Positions 28,136 to 38,561 of a stretch of DNA of 64,000 nt are shown piece by piece (the stretch's first letter is position 1; each line of letters opens with the position of its first letter). The stretch covers positions 1,889,001 through 1,953,000 of the forward strand of contig NC_092563.1 of NCBI RefSeq assembly GCF_037975245.1, read 5' to 3'. The position numbers and the translations under genes were made by a program. The stretch is from Apostichopus japonicus (taxonomy: Eukaryota > Echinodermata > Holothuroidea > Aspidochirotida > Stichopodidae). The notes under the pieces were generated by a model that was not told the origin of the DNA, did no database searches, and worked only from the letters and a program-made list of their open reading frames with translations.

Positions 28136-29880
28136 ACAATTACTATATTATATATATAGACATATATAGATATATATATACACTCCTAAAATGTGTACAG
28201 ATTTAAAACTACATGGTAAGACCTGTTTAAAAAAAATATGTAGTTTATGACAATCGTTAGGTGTAAACTTAACTTTAGTTGACATCCTTGCCTAACGTTA
28301 TAATTGCGTAATAGCATAGTAGCCTAGCTCTAATACTTGAACATCATCTTGTTTCCTCACATGGCGTAAACATGTTCGATGATGTACCTGTAGGTTGTTG
28401 CTAACAGTTTTTACCGTTGTTTGTAAAATGTGTTATGCATACATTCGTTCATTGATTAGATTTTCATAATGAAGAATATACATTCAAATAAAATATAAAT
28501 ACATATGAAGTATCAGCCAGAGTTTGCTTCTTGTATATAGAAAACAGTGTAAGGGGGAAAATGAAGATTAAAAAGGATAGGTTTAAATTCACGAGTAATG
28601 GAAATTTTTACCAGATTGCACCTTTAATTCAGGGAAAAGGAATTTTTTTATGTAAAATTAATGGTCTCCTATAGGTGAGTTTTTTAAAGATAGCATAGAG
28701 CTTCTGGGTTAAGGTTCGGACATAGGAAACTGTGTCTAAATAAACTGTTTAAAATCTGAATCTTTCGAGAACGAGAAATGCTGATAGAATTGACTAACTG
28801 AATTGAAAGTGCGAAGAAGGAACTAGTAGAGAAATTTGTTAAAAAATATCATAACAAAAACGATGACAAAACGTGACGATGCTTAGTCTTGTAAGGTATT
28901 TTGATATTGGGCATCTTGTAATCATCTACATCATCTCCGAAACAGGTTAAATGCCACGCCAGCTGACAAGCATAATTGCTGTTTTCCACTTCTAATTCGG
29001 GAATAGCTTTTGAAGTAGATCAATGCATTTTCTTCTGCAGATCTTCTGCGTGTAGGCGGAGTATAGACTCTTAAGTTGAAATATGAACGGCTAGACTCGT
29101 CGTCAAAAATGACTACAAACGGAGGATCATTTCCATGACAATTGCAGACTACATAACAATGCCCCTGCAGCTCTGTATACCTCAGTGACAGGTTTTCTCA
29201 CAAGTCGACAGGTGATGAATCTATAGGTGCTTATAAATTGATCGGTGGGTTGTCTCGTAATTACATTCAAAGTTTAGCGTAACGTTTGTAATTCCAAAAT
29301 GTATGTAACAATGAAAAGTACGAAAGATCTATAGTACATAAGTTTTATATATATTGTCTTGGTCACGTTTTGTCCGGTAACAAAATATGTCAAAAGTCGA
29401 AATATATGATATTTTGACTCGACTCGGGACGATTCCTGCAGAGAAGCAGGAAAACTTTATAGTCTATAGTCAACTAGAACAATGTGTTGATGTGAGTCAG
29501 GTCAAATATTTTGGAAGCACACCGCGACTGATTCGGCGAGTGGAGTCTTCTAGGTCCATTGACTCGAGCAGACTTTCATGAGAGCCGGAAGAGTAAGGCA
29601 AAGGCTCGATTCGAACAAAGGCTCGATTCGAAACAAAATTTTCTAAAGTAACAAAAGTACCTGTTTGTTGGGAGATAGTCAATGTTTTATGGAGGTTAAG
29701 GTCAACTTTAGCTGGGTCAAGCCTTCTAGGGACAATATCTCGATAAGAGTCTCTTGATTCTTGATGCAGGTATACAGCAAAATGACCGGTGCCGGTTCAT
29801 TTGCAGAAACCAAAAAATATGACTCTTATCAGACTAGAGTTGAGCCACTGCATGGTGCGCGAACGTCTACACAATGATCG
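28136..29880. other. No confident gene
   Basis: A 64-codon frame at 29387-29581 (+) starting MSKVEIYDIL has ordinary amino-acid composition, but I recognise no family and no clear donor site follows. GGCTCGATTCGAA is directly repeated at 29602-29631. The rest is plain AT-rich sequence. Confidence 0.45.
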
Positions 29881-30085
29881 ATACTGGATCTGTATATTGC
29901 GAGTATACAACAGTATGATTACGAGTACAGGTAGACTTCCCTCGGTATGAGTACAGGTCACGAAACAAGGTACTAAGCACGAGCATGGGTACTTAAGTTT
30001 GTACTAGGAACTCTACTACATTCCAAGTTGCATGCCCTAAGTACGAGTATACCAATCCATGGAGACGAGTACAAGTTAAGGCCAC
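29881..30085. repeat. Dispersed GAGTAC/GTACTC words, non-tandem
   Basis: CGAGTATAC, CGAGTACAGG, GAGTACAGGTC, ACGAGTATACC and ACGAGTACAAG recur over 200 bp. These are the complement of the GTACTCG words in the 90-bp array at 18.5 kb and suggest a degraded relative of it. Confidence 0.4.
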
Positions 30086-30154
30086 TAATGTCAAACTAAT
30101 ATTGGCACGAGTGAGGACTTAATGCAAGTCTGACCGATATTACAGGAAATCTTT

Positions 30155-30260
30155 ACAAACCTAACCCAAATGGACAAGGCACATGGATGACATGACGTCA
30201 CAGGTTCGAATCCAGGTCAAGCCCGTAAGATTGTGTTGCTTATTTTCTATTCAAAATTCC
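30155..30260 (+). mobile_element. tRNA-derived SINE remnant
   Basis: CCCAAATGGACAAGGC (30165-30180) resembles the A-box region of a tRNA(Arg)-like gene (CCTAATGGATAAGGC in that family). GGTTCGAATCC at 30203-30213 is a perfect B box at the right distance. The anticodon-arm region is present but does not fold as a functional tRNA. After the B box the sequence continues AGGTCAAGCCCGTAAG and into a T-rich tail instead of closing an acceptor stem, as expected for a SINE. The 3' limit is uncertain. Confidence 0.55.
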
Positions 30261-32967
30261 CTTGCCAGTGGTACTGTTTATCACATAAAGTTAAAATGAT
30301 ATGTAAATGTTATATAATTCGCATCTTTCCTTCATTGTATACATTGAGGAATACAAAGAAATCCAAACCTGTCTACTTCATTAATTGATGATTTCAATAT
30401 ATTTTTTTTTTATCATCAATCATTGTCTCCCTTGTCAGTAAATTGGCTGAAATCACTATTGACGGAATCGCTACGTCACGCCTGCAGTCACTTTGGCAAT
30501 CTATCTCAAAATAACAACAACAAAACAACAAAAGCAAGAAATGGATAACTGTAACATATTCATCCAGTTATTAACCTTTAAGAAACAAATAATTGTCTTT
30601 TTTTTCTATTTGTAATCCTTGCTTTTCTCAAACAACCTTTCTAAACCACTTGTAATTTCGTTCCATTAAAAGCTTGTCCATGTTGTCAAAGGACGTTTGC
30701 AATAAATTACACATCCATTTGCTTATACCTTCAACTACTTATGGAAGTAATCTATTCTTGTCAGTGATGGTTACGTGAAGAAATATTCCATGTATATATA
30801 TATATATATATATATATCATAATTAGAAACTATCCAAGTTTCGTCCAAACAAATAATAATAATTCTTAAAAATCATAGTTATGCTTCAAGGAACAAAGCC
30901 AAACATTAACGTTTCGTCAATATATTTTACGATAAGCATCGTTTGGTATTTATGTATACGCTTTACGTACTGCATCTGGACTAAGAGAGTTTAAGTACAA
31001 CGAGAGAGATAAATTGGAGACATAAAATATGTGACAAAATTCCTCGTTATTCATCGAGAGTTATCTTTTTATCCAATACATTGATTGATGGCCCGGCTAG
31101 TAATCTATGTAAAGTCCTCGAAACATTAAAAAAAAGAGTCAGATTTGAGGTGGTAGTAATATCTCTGATACATATTACTTGGAGTCTCAAATGTCCCAAA
31201 TCGCCATGCACACTCCGTCAAATGTTCAGTCAAGTGTTAGTATAGCATGAACACATTAATCTTGACTCTAAGACATTTGAAGTTGGCGTTACAAACAAAA
31301 ACATGATATAGGCTAACTTTGGGACGAGATATTCGGTTTAAATACTTGGTTTGTTGCACAATAGGGTCACAAGAAAGTCATAACTTGAATAAAAAAAAAA
31401 GTGTTTTAAACTTTCTTAGGAAATATTGGAAATAACAAAATTCATTAATTATTCAGATCACAACAAACATACGTAAATGTCGGTAAAAGACATGAAAAAC
31501 AAACTTTTCTAGCAGAATACCTGAACAATACTTGTGTAAAAATAAAACACATGATATTTCTTTCTACTCAAAACACATAACAGCAACAACAAGCTTGGCA
31601 GAATTTATGTTGATCTAACAAAGTCCAAAAATTAAAAAATTAAATTTTTAGTCATATTAATATTTGTTTAGATTCCAATCTTATCTTTTTTATATCATGA
31701 CGTCCTCTATATTTGAAGTCATGCCGGAATATGTGAATATTCTATTGAGTTTTGCTGTTTCTGGGGAGTTTGCGTCATAGTTTTAGTGTATTCAACTGTA
31801 GACTTGGTGGTCCAGCCACTTCGATTAGTGGGATTTTGATGCTTAAAGGTAACTTCTCAAAACAAAATATAAATAACTAAATGTAGTATAGCCTAGAAGC
31901 CACTAATGTGGACAGAAGTTTTTCTTGAATGTGTTCTCCCTTTTCTAAGTTTTTATTCCTGGGGCTGGTGTGAGATTGTGTGTGTATGTGTGCTTTTTTG
32001 GGGGGGGGGAGGGGGGGTCCTAAATTTTATGTCGAAAATGTCAATCTGATTTCCTTTTGCGAGATCCAATAATTGCATTCGTTGCAGAGGAAGACGACAA
32101 AATCACATTAGCACTCACTCACCCAAGGCAACTACAGAAATGTACAATTAAAACAACACACAGGATTTAGGATTTTTCGTTTACACAGGGCAAAATTTGT
32201 AATTTCACTAAGTACACGGAGCACATCCATCATACTCCAGCAAATTTTAAAGCGATTTTTCTTAATGGTTTCATTGTACCATTGAAGTAAACTGTTGAAA
32301 ACATAAAGGCCTAAGTACAGGGAAGTAGGGCAGGTTTATATGTGCAAAATGAAGGGATAACAATGTATTTGCCTCCAAATCAGTAGTACCCCCAATGAAT
32401 GCAAGTGTCCGCATGATGATCCAATTAAAGCATTTAATCTTTTAACATTAACCGGCTTGGTAGTTAATTAAGATCGACCGATTAAGTCAATTTTATACAG
32501 GAACGTGTAAATTTGTACATGTTTACTGCAACTGTATATACACTATGACGTGGTGCTTTAAATGTTTCTTTCCAAAAACAAGTTGAGTCGTGTAGTCTGA
32601 GGAATGGGGAAAAAGAGGTATAGGCTAAGGGGTGGTAGGGCCGGGTGGGGGCGGTCTCTTTTTCATGTAATAAAGACCGTCAATCAGCTATGAACGCAAT
32701 ACAAAGTTTATTTCCAAACGCGCTTCTTGTTTCAAAATGCCCTACCACCAGTATTCAAAATGTATTTTGTTATATATTGTTTAAATTTTCAAATTTGGAT
32801 TTCAAACTGCGTCAGTTATTTCAAATTGTCTCTGTTCATTATTCTAACAACAACAAAAATACCACCAAAGGTAAGACGCAACATCTATTTTAAAATGAAT
32901 GCCGCATACAGCCCAATTATTTCAAAATGCCGATAAGAAACAACAATATGACTGGACAGTATGCACT
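30261..32967. other. No gene seen
   Basis: This stretch contains a (TA)n tract at 30792-30817, an A run near 31391-31400 and a G run near 31999-32017. The open frames are short and unrecognised. Confidence 0.5.
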
Positions 32968-33195
32968 GAAGTGGTGACTGAAATGGGGGAGGGGTATATT
33001 TTTAGTTTTGAAACTTCCTTAGATGCAATATGGTGTATATTTTAAATCAAATTTGATTTGCCGACGGATCTGGAAGTGGTGACTGCAATGGGGGAGGGGT
33101 CTAAGGGGAGGGGGTGTCCCCCTCCCCTTTGGAAAATTTGTAGTTTTGAAACGTCCTTAGATGCAATCTGGTGCATATTTTAAGTCAAATTTGGC
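32968..33195. repeat. Two-copy tandem repeat of a GGGGGAGGGG-bearing family
   Basis: GAAGTGGTGACTG begins at 32968 and again at 33073. Each copy carries TGGGGGAGGGGT, TAGTTTTGAAAC, CCTTAGATGCAAT and ATTTTAA. The first copy lacks about 40 bp that the second retains, a hairpin with AAGGGGAGGGGG (33103-33114) opposite CCCCCTCCCCTT (33118-33129). A closely related hairpin lies inside the hAT-like element at 4398-4425, so the two belong to one wider family. Confidence 0.75.
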
Positions 33196-33376
33196 ACGGA
33201 AGAAGCTCCCGTTCTCCTTTTCTCTATTCAGCTTTCCTTCTTTCTTCCCCTTCCGCTCTCTTCACCTTTTCTCCTTTTGCCGACAGACCCAAAATTTGCC
33301 GACAGCGACCAAATTATTGGGGGGGGGGTGTGACACCCCCCCCCCACACCCCCCCCCCCCGCTCGCTACGCCCCTG
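33196..33376 (-). mobile_element. hAT-like element end, CAGGGGCGTAGC type
   Basis: Read on the minus strand the segment begins at 33376 with CAGGGGCGTAGCGAGC and runs leftward through long G and C runs, including a 9-G/11-C hairpin around TGTGACA (33320-33345). It adjoins the tandem pair to its left and may be the same element's terminus. No opposite end or target duplication was found. Confidence 0.45.
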
Positions 33377-34589
33377 CGTACCGGTATAAAGGTGTTTTAA
33401 TCTCTCAAAGGTTTCTCACTCTCTTAACCTGTCAAATACTTCAATTGATATTAAGTCTTTGCTACTCATCCTTGGCGAGGGTTAAATGCAACCTGATTTT
33501 ATACTGAAGTCATCGCGAACCATTTGTTTTAGACGTAAATCTCTATGGTAGCCCTAAAGACACGCATGTCATTAGAGAAATCAACCACAAAAAAAAGAGG
33601 GAAAAAAGAATCTTGGTTTCCTCCTTCCCCCTTAAGGCATTGTCTTTTAATGTACTCTCTTTGTTCGTTCCTCATCCACATACCACACACCACTCCCACC
33701 CCCACCCCACCCCCCCCCTTAATTTCAAACTTTCTATATCTTTGATGATGCTGTACAGATGTAACAGTGTTTTATCAAAGATAGGTTAGGAAGGAATTAA
33801 CCAGTATACTGATCAACATCACAGCCTTCTCTGATGCAAATGTGACTTAATTCTAGCCGAGGGAGAAATTCGTCACTTTTTGAGAATATATGCTTCTTCT
33901 TCTTCTTCTTCTCGTAATCGTTCTCTGTTCTTTGTTCCCTCTACTTCTTCTTTCAATATAAGTTGAGTTTGTTTGCTTACATGCCAGTGTGTTACTGATT
34001 CGCCTGTCAAGTGAAAATTCTGATTTAATTGAGCCCCTTAAATGACATATTGAAAAACTAGAAATCTAAATTAAGCATAACTAAATTCTAATAAGGAGTG
34101 GAGGAAGAAACATATATTAAGAGAGATAGAACGGAGGGGTGGGCGATGGGGGGGGGGGGGGGGGAATACCTAGTAAACGTTGGAGATTTCGTTTTGTAAC
34201 AAACAAATCCATTCTTAGAGGGACATTTCCAAAGTAGGTCTGTAAAAAAACACATCGCATCTTGAACGTTAAAGAACAACGTATAAGTAAAGTGTAACCG
34301 CTATTCTTGATAGTAAACGATGTCGTGGTTTGAACTTTACCGTCAAACAGAATAAAATAGATAAAAATCTTCTTTCACTGGATTTTTGACTACGGGATTA
34401 AATATGTCCTTTCATTTCATTTATTTGTTTTGTTCATAAATATTACAATGTGAAGGGAAGTCTTCTGTTTATCAACAAACAAACGGTAATTTTGCGAAAT
34501 ATTAACGATTATATGTTGAGTTCACATTACAAAATAAAAATTAATTAATTAATATAATTAATAAAATAATAACGTGTAAAAAGTAATAG
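33377..34589. other. No gene seen
   Basis: This stretch holds a C-rich run near 33690-33720, a (CTT)n tract near 33893-33912 and a G run near 34149-34164. The open frames cover these biased tracts and are not genes. Confidence 0.5.
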
Positions 34590-34631
34590 GGCCTGAAGTT
34601 TCGATCCTAGCAGGATCTTTTTCAGAGGCTG
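34590..34631 (-). repeat. Hammerhead-like motif of a retroelement-associated repeat
   Basis: On the minus strand the order is: GCCT, then CTGAAAAA, a 5-bp stem GATCC/GGATC (34613-34617 and 34603-34607) with a 5-nt loop, then GAAAC, then TTC and AGGC. GCCT can pair with AGGC as a closing stem. This matches the layout of the hammerhead ribozymes reported in Penelope-like elements and retrozymes (CUGANGA, stem II, GAAAC, GUC). Two core positions differ: CTGANGA reads CTGAAAA and GUC reads UUC. One extra A precedes stem II. It is therefore probably an inactive relic. Confidence 0.4.
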
Positions 34632-34849
34632 AAATGCTACACATTCTCTTACACAGGCTCTTTAGTGGATAAGCAATTTGCTAACAGTTTTGTTTTATTT
34701 TGAAATAATAACATGGAAATTAAGACTAGAAGATCGAATAGGATCTTCTGTAAGGATTTTTGAATATTATATGTACACATTTAATAACTTGCTATTCATT
34801 CAATTTATTTCAATCATTATTTATAAAGATGTTCTCTCAATCATGACGC

Positions 34850-35086
34850 TTGTCCCGCCTGTTGCTCACTCCTCCCCCCTCCCCCACCTCCCCCTCCTAT
34901 CTCCACAGGCGGTTCCCTTAAAACGAAACTGAAGCCCTCTGCCCCTAAATTCGCCAGTGATGTGCACGACATGCAGTTGCGTTTTGGCACTTCAAAATGT
35001 TTACCAAAGCAATTTGCTTGCCCTCCTCATATACCCCCACCCTCAACCCTGACCAATACACTCTGAAAATCCTGGCGCCGCCACTG
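34850..35086 (-). mobile_element. hAT-like element end fragment, CAGTGGCGGCGCC type
   Basis: Minus-strand reading from 35086 gives CAGTGGCGGCGCCAGGA, close to the end at 6331. Leftward lies a C-run-rich body (CCTCCCCCACCTCCCCC, near 34870-34895). The left limit is a guess; no partner end was recognised. Confidence 0.4.
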
Positions 35087-36236
35087 TTAACCCCTCATGT
35101 ATAGCCTCTCTTATAAATTCCATAATAAAGAAACTTCTAATTGTCTCAGAGTATATCGACCGTTAATTATCTATCCTTAAAAAAATAACCAAGTATATAC
35201 ATCTGTACAGATGTCGGGAATTTCAAACTCTCTAAGAACATTTCCAATTAGTTAAGAGTAATCTCATTTTGGTCTCATTACCCCTTATTTTTTTTTTTTT
35301 TTCATTTCTCCGAAGTTTACGTATATAGGTGAGCGCTCTTTTCTTCTTTAAGTCGCACAATAAATTGACATATTGCCTGGGTACACAAGGGGAAATTCAA
35401 TTATAACTCAGAGGGTACAGTGTATATTTTATTTGTATTGTCAATTTTGTATTTTAACTTTGATGTGTATACTTTAAATTATTAACAAAGTGAACTTCTT
35501 TAACGATTCACTTTTCCGTCGTTTTTTTTTAGATTGGACAGGGTCGCGGGATAACATTACATATAGTGTATATATATAACATATACATATAGTTATACAT
35601 GCTGAATACACAACATATACCGCATAGTTTGAACTATGTTTGCTCTTCTACTCTTACATACATTACTTCTGTTGTAGGGGGGGGGGGGTGGGGGTGTGCT
35701 CACAACTTTGATTTCATCTTATTTACCTAATTACCCTATTAATTATAAAACTTAAAATTTCGATATATTTTGTACTACATTGTGAAAATAACATTCAAAA
35801 TGTGAATACGTACTAAAGAAAGGGAGAGAGGAGAAAAAGGGTATAAGGGTGCCTCAAAGTCCCTAAAAGGTTCCATCTTTCTAACAATTTAGTGTTCTTT
35901 TTTTATTTCAAAAAAAAATTATTTCTTGCGAAAATTATTGCCCAAAAAAAAAAGAAATAATATTAGAACTAAAAAAGTCCCAATTATACAACAAAAAAAC
36001 AAGAACGAACAGGATCCATTTTGATGGGGCTTTCCGGAATGATTTTTTCGGTCTGCCCCGTCGAATCAAAGTCATATGTCCTATATATACTCGAAACTTG
36101 TACCCTCTCCCTTTAGATTGTACCCCCCCCCCCTTTCAAACCCTCGCCTCTGATTTGCAGTCAAACATATAATTATGTTTTACGTCACAGGTTAACAGTA
36201 ATTTTAATAAACTTTCGCCTTTTATTTCCTTTTCAG
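35087..36236. other. Non-coding DNA upstream of the receptor exon (probable intron or 5' flank)
   Basis: This is AT-rich sequence with a T run near 35289, a G run near 35678-35690 and a C run near 36123-36133. On the minus strand CAGAGGCGAGGG starts at about 36152 and resembles another GC-run element end. From about 36212 a pyrimidine-rich tract leads into the AG at 36235-36236. Confidence 0.5.
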
Positions 36237-36364
36237 TGCCCAGATGTCGGTTGACTACCATAGTTACGAAACTCCAATTATGCAAAACAACTTGGGCGAA
36301 GCAAGTACCATTTTACTGCGTCTATTAGGTCCGTATGATCAGCGAATCAGACCGAATGCTGGGA
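36237..36364 (+). CDS. Internal exon of a Cys-loop anion-channel receptor subunit (GlyR/GABA-A/GluCl-like)
   Basis: This 128-nt exon encodes part of the extracellular ligand-binding domain of a pentameric chloride-channel subunit. The frame is open throughout: one base completing an upstream codon, 42 codons, and one base left over. The protein ends LLRLLGPYDQRIRPNAG. YDxRIRPN (nt 36334-36357) is the family hallmark near the mature N-terminus of glycine receptor alpha and related subunits, preceded by a helix-like L/I-rich stretch. The acceptor (pyrimidine tract, TTTTCAG ending 36236) and donor (GTAAGT at 36365) are both strong. A phase-1 donor just after RPNxG matches my recollection of the vertebrate GlyR alpha exon that ends at this point. 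A second AG lies 7 nt downstream (36242-36243), directly before an ATG, so translation could also begin here if the upstream exon is untranslated. No other exon was recognised in the window. The ligand type cannot be told from this piece. Confidence 0.85.
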
Positions 36365-36571
36365 GTAAGTTCCTTCTTTTCAACAGTTTCTAAAAGCTAA
36401 CACTTTAGAAAGGAACCTGTAACTATAAAACGGACTATTTCAGGGCAGCTAGGCACATCTTTTGGGTCTGGTTTTTCCCTCTTCTTGGCTTGGTGTCAAG
36501 TTACTAGTATTTAAAGTAAGGCAAAATAAATTCTGCAAACCAAAAGCCTGATAATAACTGGTCGTAAACTA
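36365..36571 (+). other. Start of the intron after the receptor exon
   Basis: The donor GTAAGTTCC opens the intron. There is nothing else notable before the GATGGT array. Confidence 0.6.
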
Positions 36572-37045
36572 TGTGGTGATGGTATTGGTGATGGTGATGG
36601 CGATGGTATTAGTATGGTGATGGTGATGATGATGAAGATAATGGTGATAGTGGTGGCGGTGACGATGGTAATGGTGGTGATGATGGCGATGACGATGGTG
36701 ATTGTGATGGCGATAATATGGTGATGGTGGTAATGATGAAATGATGGCGACGATTTCGATGACGATGATAGTAATATTGATGGTTATAGGCGATGGTGAT
36801 GGCGATGGCGATGGTGATGGTGTGATGTTGATGTGGTGATGGTGATGGTGTGATGTTGATGTGGTGATGGTGATGGTGATGGTGTGATGTTGATGTGGTG
36901 ATGGTGATGGTGATGGTGATGGTGATGGTGATGGTGATGGTGATGGTGGTGGTGATGGTGATGGTGATGGTGATGTTGATGTGGTGATGGTAATGTTGAT
37001 GGTGGTGGCGATGACCGTGGTGATGGCGAAGGCGATGGTGATGAC
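36572..37045 (+). repeat. GATGGT hexanucleotide array within the receptor-gene intron
   Basis: About 470 bp of GGTGAT/GATGGC words. A higher-order unit of roughly 33-39 bp containing TGTGATGTTGATGTGG recurs near 36820-36900, followed by a pure (GGTGAT)n core near 36900-36975. Open frames on the complement (H- or S/P-rich) are artefacts of the repeat. Confidence 0.93.
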
Positions 37046-37982
37046 AATGCTAAGGTGCATAATTTGAAACGTAAAAAACAACTAAATACAACAAATGGAA
37101 TATGATAAACTGTTGATTGATGCCTTACGAAGAATACCTTTCCCCTAGTTAGCTTGCTATAATAATGTGGGATAAAAAGTGTCCTATTAACTTGTTATTA
37201 CTTCTTTCAAAATCCGTCCTAACCAAAGGATAGATTTGTATTCTTTACTATGTGATGTTTTTCATTACATATGCAAGTCCTATATCGATGCAGATGTTGC
37301 TGACTATTTTTTTTTTAAGATGCAAGACAATATAAATTAGGCAGAGAAATTAGAACTATATAACTCCATAATTTCCCAAACGGGAATTTTTTGTTTCCCA
37401 GATCCATTAGCTAGAGTTGTTTACCCGCATTGCATGTACATTTAATAACATAATAATAGACATTAAACAACCAAAAGCCCTAAATATCAAGTATGCATTA
37501 TAAATGGAAAAACCCCGCAAAGCTTGTTTCCTGTATACGAGAGCGAGTTGACGTAGGTTTAAAAGTCTCGAGTAAGAAAGGTCAATAAGATAGAATAGAA
37601 GTATACTGTTATATTGAATATGAAAGGAGATGCCTGGAATTATTGTTAATAAATGTGATACTATCATAACATGAAAAGAGATGGATGTTTTGGGTGGCCA
37701 AAAGGAACATAAATGTCCAATGATTAATGTAACCATATCTCCTGCCCGAATATCCTGTTCATACTTTGATTTATTGCCCACGTGTAGATCTACACTAGCT
37801 AACCATATACGGTGGGTTTGCTATGGTAATACCACAGTATACTGTCCTCTCATACAATGCTTCAAAGCACTCGTAATGGCAGTATTAACAGTTCCTATCC
37901 GTCATCTGATGAAAACATTATATTCCTTACAGCTCATACCGTCAATACGAGATGCTTTCTAAGCGGAGTTAGAAAATACAGT
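37046..37982. other. No confident gene; two overlapping unassigned frames
   Basis: A 124-codon frame on minus (37407-37781) and a 93-codon frame on plus (37681-37962) both have mixed composition, but neither matches a family I recognise nor has convincing splice sites. They overlap by about 100 bp in opposite senses. Both are probably chance. Confidence 0.45.
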
Positions 37983-38255
37983 AAAGACAAAGACTTTGTG
38001 ATTATGTCAAAGTCTAGATTATTATAAAGAGGGTAGCTTGGATAGCTATTGAGGGTAGCTTGGAAAGGGTATGACACTTGTTCGTCCAACAAGGCTGTCA
38101 ATGTTGAACTATCAAACCTGCAGGTTGTTTATAATGATCTAGACTTTGACATAATCACAAAGTCTAGATCATTATAAACAGCCTGCAAGTTTCAAAGTTC
38201 AACATTGACAGCTTTGTTGGACGAACAAGTGTCATACCGTTTCCGAGCTACCCTC
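37983..38255. mobile_element. Foldback element with 97-bp arms
   Basis: The left arm 38051-38147 and right arm 38159-38255 are inverted copies, matching at 90 of 97 positions by direct comparison, around an 11-nt spacer (GACATAATCAC). Arms begin GAGGGTAGCT and include ATGACACTTGTTCGTCCAAC. A third partial copy of the apex, inverted, lies just outside at about 37989-38025 (AGACTTTGTGATTATGTC), and GAGGGTAGCTTGG is duplicated at 38029 and 38051. The structure suggests a foldback or MITE-type element with a rearranged left edge. It codes for nothing. Confidence 0.85.
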
Positions 38256-38561
38256 AACAGAGGAGTTTTTACACCCTCTGTTCTGAAGTCTCTAGTTTAC
38301 CGCAATGAAACTTGAGCAAGTTGTCTGTCTGTAGGGAGTTTTCCTCTCTCACTATTGCTTGTGATATAACGGGGTACATTTTGTTAACATTTTTACGCAT
38401 AAATGTATATAGAAGCTTCTAAACACGAATGCGTTTTCATATTCATGGCTGGTTCACGACAGCTTCATCTCCAGCGACGTCAGAGAGATTTTCGACGTGT
38501 ACAATGTCAATCACATCAATGTTTAGATTGAAGTTTTCTATCTAATTTAGAGCGTGAAGAA

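Noticed and set aside
36569-37081. His-rich and S/P-rich frames on minus (170 and 87 codons)
   Set aside because: They are translations of the GATGGT hexanucleotide array, with no other protein features.
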